Below, piece by piece: positions 17,200 to 25,700 of a DNA stretch of 40,525 nucleotides (positions are counted from its first letter, which is position 1; the number at the start of each line of letters is the position of its first letter). The notes below the pieces were generated by a model, which was given only the letters and a program-made list of their open reading frames with translations, searched no databases and had not been told where the DNA came from. The stretch is taken from NCBI GenBank assembly GCA_016342585.1, contig JAEINK010000046.1, positions 1-40,525 of the forward strand, given 5' to 3'. The position numbers and the translations under genes are program-made. Origin of the DNA: Spirochaetales bacterium. Its GTDB lineage: Bacteria; Spirochaetota; Spirochaetia; UBA9216.

Positions 17200-19695
17200 A
17201 TGATGAAAAAAACAATCCCATCTGTACTCATACTGCTCATAACAGGGGCTATATTTTGCCTGTCCACATGTAATAATACCCTGTTCTCCGACACAGCCAA
17301 AATTAATTCTACTGAAACAGGAAGATTAACAGTATCCTTGTCACCTGAATCAGCAAGGACTCTCTCTCCAGACGTTGATATTACAATAACATCCTTCGAC
17401 ATATCAGGAGATGGACCGGGAGATGCGGTAATCCCAACCGAAAGAGTTTCCGGTACGGAATACACAGCGGAAAATATAACCATTGGTTCTTGGGGTATTA
17501 CAGTTAATGGACTCAACAGTTCTGATGAGATTGTAATGACCGGTTCAGTAATTACTGAAATAGTCAGCGGTGATAATGCGATAGTCGTAGATATCTATCC
17601 TTTGACAGGAAATGGAAGTGTGGATTTCACCGTCACATGGCCTTCAGGTGTACTGTCAACAGAGAACACTGATATTGTTTCCAGCCTTTTACCTGTTTCT
17701 GGAACTGCGGTTCCCCTGACGTTCACAGTCTCGGACGGCGAAGCTTCCTGCAGCCAGTCAGTCGCCGCAGGTTACTATCTCTGGGATCTTCAGATAGAAG
17801 AATCAGGTAAACTGATATATAAAATGAATCCTGAAGCAGTCAGAATTCTTGCACCAGAAACACTCACACATAATCTTGATATCTCATCCGGAATTAATAT
17901 CGAACCGGCTTTCAGTGAAACAATATTCGAGACCGCTCCGCTCCTGAACTGGTTTGATTATCCGGATGCCGTAAGCTATGATTTTCAGATTTCTGAAATT
18001 GAAAACTCCTTCCCGGGAGAGTCTTATATTGCTAATCATTCGGAATTTCAGATCCCGAATGATCTGGATCTGAAAACATGGTATTGGAGAATCAGACCAG
18101 TCTATGCCGGAGATATTCCGGGAGAATGGAGTAATCCATGGAATTTTACAATTGAATCCGGGGTTCCGTTAGATAACCTTGTCGCGGAATACTTGTTCGA
18201 TACAGGCAGTGGGGATGACTCATCAGGAAACAGCAGGAATGGGACTATATACGGGGCAGTATCTTGTATAGACAGATTCGGGAATCCTGACGGCGCGTTA
18301 CAGCTGGACGGAGTCGATGACCGGATAGAAGTACCTATTCTTTACTCAGTAGATCAGGATCCCATATCCCTGGCCGGCTGGGTCAACCTTACCAGTGACT
18401 CCGGTGGAGCGCTATACGCGGAATTTACTGCCGTGTCTGACACCAGAAATTTCTTTTCTCTTAACATGAGCAGCCAGACTATGGCTTTTGATCAGTTTCA
18501 ACCTTCAGGAGCTGCCGCGATTTCCGACACAAACCCCGATATTCTTCCCAATACATGGATATTCATTACAATTACAAAGGAGTCGGATATAGTAAAATTC
18601 TATCTGAATGGTACTCTGTTCAGCCAGAAATCTCATACAGAAACCTACTCCGGAGGATCTCCGACAATCGCCGGAATCGGTGACAGATACGGAAGCGGCG
18701 GATGGGAATTTAGCACAAGTGTTTATAATATAAAAGGAAAAATCGATGACTTCCGGTTTTATGACCGAGCCCTCACCGCGATGGAGATAGGGAATATGTA
18801 TACTGACGGAGGCTGGGAACCTCCTCTAACCTGGATTAAAGATGCTAATAATCCTGTTTTAAACCTTGGCGCAAATGGCACCTGGGATGATTTCAATGCC
18901 ATGCCCGGTTCCATACTGAAGGAAGACTCGGTCTATAAGATGTGGTATTCAGGGTACGACGGAACACTCTGGAGGATTGGTTATGCCACTTCTCCAGATG
19001 GTATTTACTGGACAAAGTATTCCAGTAATTTTATTCTGGGACCGGGGACATCCGGCTCCTGGGATGATAATGGTATATTTGAACCCTCCGTTATCAAAGA
19101 TGGTGAAAGTTATAGTATGTGGTATTCAGGCCATGACGGTTCCGACTGGCGTATCGGGTACGCGACATCTATCGATGGTATATCATGGACCAAACACCCA
19201 GCAAACCCGGTTATAAATCCCGGCACCGGCTGGGATAGTAATCAGATATATTATCCATCAGTAATAAAAGACGGGACTACATACAAAATGTGGTATGTCG
19301 GGTCAAATACAAACGGACAAATTGGATATGCCACTTCTGCAGACGGGATATCATGGACGAAATATTCAGGAAACCCTGTTCTTCTGATTGGTCCCAGTGG
19401 TACCTGGAATGATTATCAGCTGGCAATGCCTTCAGTAATAGTTGATGGGGATTATTATAAAATGATGTATTCAGGATCTGATGGTTCTAACTGGCGCACG
19501 GGATACGCTTATTCTTTGGATGGTATTTCCTGGGTAACAGGGAATCATTGTCTGGACCTGGGAACATCAGGCAGTTGGGATGATTCCGGGGCCTCGCATC
19601 CGGTTTTATTTAATGATGGTGGAGAATATAAGATGTGGTTCACAGGTGGTGATGGATCTAACTGGCGAGGTGGATACGCCTATCCGGAGGAATAA
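17200..19695 (+). CDS. Lipoprotein with LamG and five-bladed propeller repeats (array gene 3)
   Basis: An 831-residue product with a lipoprotein-type signal (LITGAIFCLSTC). Order: shared N-terminal module (about residues 45-230: ETGRLTVSLSPES, GDGPGDA, YTAENITIGSWGITV, GYYLWDLQIEESGKL), an FN3-like domain (about 235-325, APLLNWFDY and WYWRIRP), a LamG/concanavalin-like domain (about 326-540, EYLFDTGSGDDSSGNSRNGT and LQLDGVDDRIEVP), and five repeats of about 55 residues (about 545-831) with core YKMWYSGxDGxxWRIGYA and DGIxWTK. The last resemble five-bladed propellers of glycoside hydrolase clans 32/43/68, but I see no clear catalytic acid triad, so binding is likelier. The gap before this gene is 87 nt; the next gene starts one base after its stop. 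Confidence 0.87.
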   Translation: MMKKTIPSVLILLITGAIFCLSTCNNTLFSDTAKINSTETGRLTVSLSPESARTLSPDVDITITSFDISGDGPGDAVIPTERVSGTEYTAENITIGSWGITVNGLNSSDEIVMTGSVITEIVSGDNAIVVDIYPLTGNGSVDFTVTWPSGVLSTENTDIVSSLLPVSGTAVPLTFTVSDGEASCSQSVAAGYYLWDLQIEESGKLIYKMNPEAVRILAPETLTHNLDISSGINIEPAFSETIFETAPLLNWFDYPDAVSYDFQISEIENSFPGESYIANHSEFQIPNDLDLKTWYWRIRPVYAGDIPGEWSNPWNFTIESGVPLDNLVAEYLFDTGSGDDSSGNSRNGTIYGAVSCIDRFGNPDGALQLDGVDDRIEVPILYSVDQDPISLAGWVNLTSDSGGALYAEFTAVSDTRNFFSLNMSSQTMAFDQFQPSGAAAISDTNPDILPNTWIFITITKESDIVKFYLNGTLFSQKSHTETYSGGSPTIAGIGDRYGSGGWEFSTSVYNIKGKIDDFRFYDRALTAMEIGNMYTDGGWEPPLTWIKDANNPVLNLGANGTWDDFNAMPGSILKEDSVYKMWYSGYDGTLWRIGYATSPDGIYWTKYSSNFILGPGTSGSWDDNGIFEPSVIKDGESYSMWYSGHDGSDWRIGYATSIDGISWTKHPANPVINPGTGWDSNQIYYPSVIKDGTTYKMWYVGSNTNGQIGYATSADGISWTKYSGNPVLLIGPSGTWNDYQLAMPSVIVDGDYYKMMYSGSDGSNWRTGYAYSLDGISWVTGNHCLDLGTSGSWDDSGASHPVLFNDGGEYKMWFTGGDGSNWRGGYAYPEE
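18830..19690 (+). repeat. Five propeller-type coding repeats
   Basis: Five units, each coding MWY(S/V)G-x-DG, GYA(T/Y)S-x-DGI-x-W and a GTxGxWDD linker, spaced about 165-175 bases. They make up the C-terminal third of array gene 3. The third unit is the most divergent (GSNTNGQIGYA); the fourth has MMYSG and the fifth MWFTG. Confidence 0.8.
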
Positions 19696-19696
19696 A

Positions 19697-22600
19697 ATGA
19701 AATTCAAATATATAAAAACAACGAAATCAATCATATTTTATGCCTTGATAGTTCTTTTTTCAATTTCATGCCAGAATCCGTTTACTTCCGGTAATACATC
19801 AGAAAATGATTTGGAAACAGGATCTCTTTCAATTATCCTGTCATCCGATTCCTCAAGGACAATAGTACCCTCGATCGATATGACCATCACTACTTTTAGT
19901 ATCTCCGGGGACGGCCCGGGAGAGGCAAACTTTAGCGGTCTGGATATTGCTGGAACCGCATTCACGGCAGAAAATATTGTAAACGGTTCCTGGATCATCA
20001 CCGTCGACGGCAAAAATGAGTCGGGGACCAGAATCATGTCAGGTTCAGCAAATGTGGAAATTGTCAGCGGTATTAATGAAATTATAATAGATCTTTATCC
20101 ATTAACAGTTGAAGGCAGTTATAATCTGAACATCATTTTTCCGGAAGGAGAATTAAATTCAGGGGGTATTTCAGTAATATCAAATTTTACACCCCAAGGC
20201 GGCAATGCTGTTGATTTATCATTTGATTTATCATACAGCGGGGCTTCTTGTTTGCAGGCATTTCCTGCAGGGTATTATTTATGGAGCTTACAAATTGAAG
20301 AATTCGGACAGATTCGGTACCTTATGCCGCCGGAGGCCGTCAGGATCATATCCAATGAACAGACAGATTTTACTCTTGATTTGACAGAAACAATCCTTAC
20401 TCCCCTGCCCCAGGTTGAATCTCCTCAATTTACTCCAGACGCAGGAACATACACTGGTTCTCAGACAATTGAACTAACATGCAGTACTCCAGACAGTACT
20501 ATCAGATACAGCATAGACGGTTCTCAGCCTTCGAACAATAAAGGTACAGAATATTCAGGTTCACCAATAACAGTAAATTCAACAACTACTATTCGGGCAG
20601 TTGCCTACAATCCTGATCCCGGATGGACTGACTCCGAAATAACGGAAGCCTTTATAGAAATAGAGGGAAGCTGCGCAACTCCTGTTTTTAATCCTCCCCC
20701 CGGTATCCATTTCGATCCTGTTTCTGTTTCTATTACAAGCAGCACTTCCGGTGCTATAATTATGTATACAGATGACAATACGACTCTCCCCTCAGAATCT
20801 GTTGGGACTGAATTCTCTTCTTCCATAGATATTAACAGCGGGGAGCTCACTTTAATGGCAATTGCCATGGCTGATGTCAGCGGAGATACGGCAAATGAGG
20901 TTTCCGATCTTATAGCAGGTGTCTATAAAATAACAGGACATGTGGAAACCCCGACTGTGGATAAAGAAGAGGGAATATATAATGACATACAGTATATAAA
21001 CCTTTTCTGCGGCACTGAAGGCGCCAATATCTACTACACAATTGACAACACTGCACCGGATGCTCAAACCGGAACCCTTTATCAGGAAGGAACTCCAATT
21101 CTTGTCGTTAAAAGCAGCCTGCTCCAGGCTGTCGCGGTAAAAGAGGAATGGGCCGACTCACCCCTGTTAACTCTGAACTATACTTTAAGATGTGCCGATC
21201 CGGTATTGGATACAGATGCAACGGCAGTTATTGGCTTGGAAACCCCTCTTGTTTCCTTTTCTAGTGTCAGCCCGGATGTTCAGTTTAACTATACTTTGGA
21301 TGGTAGTACTCCTTCATCTACACATGGTACTGCCGGTATGAATGCCACTGTTTCAAGCGGGACAATTTTGAAGGTTATTACAGTCAAAGATGGCTGGATA
21401 GACTCCAATGTTATAAGTAAGGAGTATATTTCATTTTCCGAAACAATAACCGTTCCTGCGGATAATGAGGAAATAATTGATACGGCACCAATAATCAACT
21501 GGGAGGATCTTGCCGGAGCATTCGGATACCAGATACAGATAGATACTGACGGATCCTTTGATATTAATACACTTATTCTAACTGATAACACACTGTCTCT
21601 GTCAGAATACCAGTTAGACATACAGCTTGGCAATAATACAAGATACTATTGGCACATAAGAAAAAAGGATTCCAATAATGAATGGGGAGATTGGAGTGAT
21701 ACTGTCAGTTTCATTTTCCTGATCTATTTTACTGAAATAGCCGGTGGAGGCAATCATAGCCTGGCATTAAAGACGGACAGTACCCTGTGGGCTGCAGGAA
21801 GTAATAACCGGGGACAACTTGGTACTGGTGATAATGTCAAACGAAACACCTTTACTCAAGTGCTGACCGGAGTAAGTGATGCAGCCTGCGGGTCTAGTCA
21901 CAGCCTGGCACTGAAGACCGACGGGACCTTATGGGCTGCCGGATATAATCTGGACGGACAGCTTGGCACTGGTGATAACCTCGATGAAAATAATTTCACC
22001 CAGGTGCTATCCGGAGTAAGTCAAATAGCTTGCGGAGAATACCACAGTTTAGCATTAAAGAGTGATGGGACTTTATGGGGTACCGGATATAATTACAGTG
22101 GACAGCTTGGCACTGGTGATAATCTTAATAAAAAGGTATTCACTCAGGTACTAACCGATGTAATTAAAATTGCAGGAGGCGAGTCCCACAGTTTGGCGTT
22201 AAAGTCGGATGGAACTCTATGGAGTACAGGTTATAATGAAAGGGGTCAGCTTGGTACAGGAAATTTTTCTTCCAGAAATACTTTCACTCAGGTATTATCC
22301 AGTGTTATTGATGTTGCCTGTGGAGGTTATCACAGCCTTATATTAAAGGACAATGAAACCTTGTGGACAACAGGCGAAAACGGGGACGGTCAGCTTGGCA
22401 CAGAAAACCAGCTGGATAGAAATACCTTTACACAGGTGCTGACTGGAATAAGTCAAATAGCCTGCGGAGCACAACACAGTTTGGCAATAAAAACTGATGG
22501 ATCCTTATGGGTTACCGGAAGTTATTACCGAGGTCAGCTGGGTATCGGCGACAGCGGTAGTTCCCTGGATATATTTACACACGTATTAAGCGATGCAGGT

Positions 22601-22738
22601 AAACTCTCTGGCGGAAATGAACATAGTTTGCTAATAAAGACAGATGGAACTTTATGGACAACAGGCAGAAACCTGAATGGGCAGCTTGGTCTTGGTGATT
22701 ATAATGATAGAGATATATTTACACAGATAATTGAATGA
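19697..22738 (+). CDS. Lipoprotein with seven RCC1 repeats (array gene 4)
   Basis: A 1013-residue lipoprotein. The long ORF extends 39 codons upstream over the previous gene, but ATG 19697 is right: GGAGGAA lies just before, the previous stop is one base away, and a signal with lipobox LFSISC follows. Order: shared N-terminal module (about residues 38-230), four chitobiase-C-like domains (about 235-320, 322-415, 416-500, 501-577), an FN3-like domain (about 578-675, APIINWEDL), and seven RCC1 repeats (about 678-1013) with core HSLALKxDGTLWxxGxNxxGQLGTGD. Seven repeats make a complete RCC1 propeller. The N-terminal half is paralogous to gene 5 in the same domain order. Role: surface or periplasmic binding platform, inferred. 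Confidence 0.88.
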   Translation: MKFKYIKTTKSIIFYALIVLFSISCQNPFTSGNTSENDLETGSLSIILSSDSSRTIVPSIDMTITTFSISGDGPGEANFSGLDIAGTAFTAENIVNGSWIITVDGKNESGTRIMSGSANVEIVSGINEIIIDLYPLTVEGSYNLNIIFPEGELNSGGISVISNFTPQGGNAVDLSFDLSYSGASCLQAFPAGYYLWSLQIEEFGQIRYLMPPEAVRIISNEQTDFTLDLTETILTPLPQVESPQFTPDAGTYTGSQTIELTCSTPDSTIRYSIDGSQPSNNKGTEYSGSPITVNSTTTIRAVAYNPDPGWTDSEITEAFIEIEGSCATPVFNPPPGIHFDPVSVSITSSTSGAIIMYTDDNTTLPSESVGTEFSSSIDINSGELTLMAIAMADVSGDTANEVSDLIAGVYKITGHVETPTVDKEEGIYNDIQYINLFCGTEGANIYYTIDNTAPDAQTGTLYQEGTPILVVKSSLLQAVAVKEEWADSPLLTLNYTLRCADPVLDTDATAVIGLETPLVSFSSVSPDVQFNYTLDGSTPSSTHGTAGMNATVSSGTILKVITVKDGWIDSNVISKEYISFSETITVPADNEEIIDTAPIINWEDLAGAFGYQIQIDTDGSFDINTLILTDNTLSLSEYQLDIQLGNNTRYYWHIRKKDSNNEWGDWSDTVSFIFLIYFTEIAGGGNHSLALKTDSTLWAAGSNNRGQLGTGDNVKRNTFTQVLTGVSDAACGSSHSLALKTDGTLWAAGYNLDGQLGTGDNLDENNFTQVLSGVSQIACGEYHSLALKSDGTLWGTGYNYSGQLGTGDNLNKKVFTQVLTDVIKIAGGESHSLALKSDGTLWSTGYNERGQLGTGNFSSRNTFTQVLSSVIDVACGGYHSLILKDNETLWTTGENGDGQLGTENQLDRNTFTQVLTGISQIACGAQHSLAIKTDGSLWVTGSYYRGQLGIGDSGSSLDIFTHVLSDAGKLSGGNEHSLLIKTDGTLWTTGRNLNGQLGLGDYNDRDIFTQIIE
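21735..22735 (+). repeat. Seven RCC1 coding repeats
   Basis: Seven units of roughly 140-150 bases each encode HSL(A/I/L)xK, then TLW or SLW, then GQLG. They lie at the 3' end of array gene 4 and differ enough in sequence (blade 5 has KDNETLW, blade 6 GSYYRGQLGIGD) to be old rather than recent duplications, while blades 1-4 are closer to each other. Confidence 0.85.
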
Positions 22739-22755
22739 AGGAAAGGTACAAAGTG

Positions 22756-25700
22756 ATGACAGGGTTAACAGGCAGAAAGATTATAATTTTAAGTTTAATA
22801 GTCTTTTTCCTATTATTTTCCTGCAACTTCGGCCTGACTGATGACTCCGGGAATATTCCCGCCGAAGAATCGGAAACAGGCTCTCTTTCAGTAAACCTTG
22901 ATTCTTCCAGTACCCGGACCATATATCCAGCTATCGATATGGCCATGGCTTCTTTCAATGTCGACGGATCAGGCCCTGGTGGGGAATCCTTCTCCGGTAT
23001 GGACCTCTCAGGTACGATGTACACGGCGGAAAACCTGGTAACAGGTACCTGGACCATTACGGTAGAAGGTAAAAATAGCGCTGGGGCAATCATCCTATCC
23101 GGAGAAAAAGCTGTTGAAATCGTAAGTGGAGAAAATGCTGTTTCGATAGATCTCTATCCACTGACCGATGACGGTAGCTTCTCTTTTGATGTAAGCTGGC
23201 CGGCTGATAATCTAAATCTATCGGCGACAACGATAACCTCAACCTTCACTGCCGTCGGCGGGAATCCGATCTACATGGGATTCGCTGTCACTGAAGAGTT
23301 GGTCTCACACAGCCAGTCCTTTCCTGCCGGGTATTATACCTGGAACCTGAAAATAGAAGAATACGGGAAACTCAGATATTTAATGCCGCCGGAAGTTGTC
23401 CGGATTATTTCATTCGAAGAATCGTCAACAAGTGTGACTCTTACAGAATCCGATATTCGCCCACTGCCCCAGGTAGCAACACCAATAGTTGTTCCGGATC
23501 CCGGCGGAACTTCAGGGTCCCAGTCGATCACTCTCCTCTGCGGTACACCTGGTGCTGTGGTAAAATACACGACCAATGGTTCAACACCTACAGAAAAGAA
23601 TGGGATTGAATATACAACTCCTTTTATTCTGAATTCAACAACAAGCCTGAAGGCCGCGGCCTATCATCCGGAAGAAGGATGGCGGAATTCGGATGTGGCA
23701 TCACATATAATAACCGTTGACGGCAGTTGCGCAACTCCAATGTTTAATCCTCCTCCGGGTGTTTATTACACTCCCGTAGATGTGGAAATTATAAGTTCAA
23801 CATCCGGCGCCGGTATAAAGTATACGACTGACGGGACAACTATTCCGGATGCAGTATCAGGCAGTATTTACGCTGGAGCCATACCCCTGGAACAAGGGGA
23901 AGCAGAACTCATGGCCATTGCGAAGGCTGATGTGAGTGGAGATACGGCCGAAGAAGTTTCGGATATGATCTCCGGACTCTTCAAGGTCACAGGGACACTT
24001 GAAGTACCTCAGGCGGATGTTCCGGGAGGGACATTCAACATTCCCCGAGAAGTAACGCTGACCTGCTCAAATCCGGAGGTTGATATCTATTACACGATTG
24101 ACGGATCTGTTCCAACTGTTCAATCCGGAATCCTTTTCAATACCCTTTCTCCTGTCTTGATAGAAAAAACTTCAACACTTAAGGCCGTTGCGGTTTTGGA
24201 TGACTGGATCGATTCTGAAATTCTGGAATTACATTATGATATGAAATGCGCGATTCCGGAAATCAATGTACAATCCCTGGTGGTTTTCGATTCAGATCAA
24301 CCGGTAATCAGATTTCAATCGGAAACACCTGATGTCATTTTCTATTATACCCTGGATGGTACGGCTCCTTCTCTTACTAATGGGTTTACCGGAATTGGGA
24401 CCTCTGTTTCCGCGGGAATATCCCTCCGAATAACGGCACATCGGGATAACTGGATTGATTCCGGTATAATTACCTACTCTTTTTTAGGATTCTCCGATTC
24501 TATATTCTCCCCGGAAGATTTGGCTGTGATAACCGATACGACACCTTTATTGAATTGGGTAGATACGACAGATACCAAACAATACCAAATACAGATAAAC
24601 GAAGCGGAGACTTTTGATGGAGTCATGATTGCGGATGATAATTCAGTGACTGAATCGGAATACCTGCTAACCACAATTTTAACCAATAAAAGGACATACT
24701 ACTGGCGGCTTAAGAAACTGAACAATGAGGATGCATGGTCAACCTGGAGCGGCGTACGTAAATTTACTATCCGCCTGGGAGTCCCTGTTACCACACAAAC
24801 AGGAACCAGACTGTATACGAGTGCAACTCCCACTCTGGAATGGGCAGGTATTCCTGAAGCCCGGTACTATCATCTACAGCTTAAAACTGAATACCCCTTA
24901 CCTAATGGAGAGATCATCCAGGAGACAGCCAACCTTATAGATCCCGGGTATACAACTTCAACATTGCCTCCGGATAAACTCGGATATTCCTGGCGGGTTC
25001 GAATTATCAATGATGATGGTGTCGCCAGCGACTGGTCGGAATATTGGGGGTTCAATACCCACCCAACCCTAAACCTGAAACAGGGTTCTACCGATATCGG
25101 AAATATTAATCATGGTGAATCTGGAATTCATGATTTCGGTGCAGTTATTTGTGATGGAGACGACGGTTCCTCATCGATAAATGTTACCTTTACTGTGGAA
25201 AATACAGGTTCATTTTTTTACAGCGGTGCTGATATTCTTGAGTTGTTTGAAGGAGATATAGAAGATTTCGATCTTGATCCGAACGGGATATCGACCGCCA
25301 ATCAACTAAATTTAAATCCCGGTGATACTCACGATTTCCATATTCGTTTCGATCCTCTCACAGCGGGAAATAAAACTGCCGAAGTACGTATCGGTTACAC
25401 ATATTATGTAGGGACAGAAACAGTCTATAATTATAAATTTGAAGTTACGGGAACATCCGCCCCGGAAATTGCAGTTACACAGGATACACAGGATATTTCT
25501 TCGGGGACCGGTTCCCACGGTTTTGGAAATGTTTTGACCGACGGCAGCGGAGGGGAAATATCTGAATCAGCTGATTTCATCATCGAAAATGAGGGAACAT
25601 CAGATCTGAACATAGCAAATATAACCCTCAGTTCGGGAGATGTTGATGATTTCGTGATAACCGACAATACCGTGACACCCATCCTTCCCGGTTCCACCAC

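Noticed and set aside
19580..19696. 39-codon upstream extension of array gene 4
   Set aside because: It overlaps the end of gene 3, would bury the lipoprotein signal, and lacks a ribosome site.
18830..22735. CRISPR-like or tandem DNA repeats
   Set aside because: The periodicity is at protein level (propeller and RCC1 blades); the DNA units diverge and there are no constant repeats with spacers.
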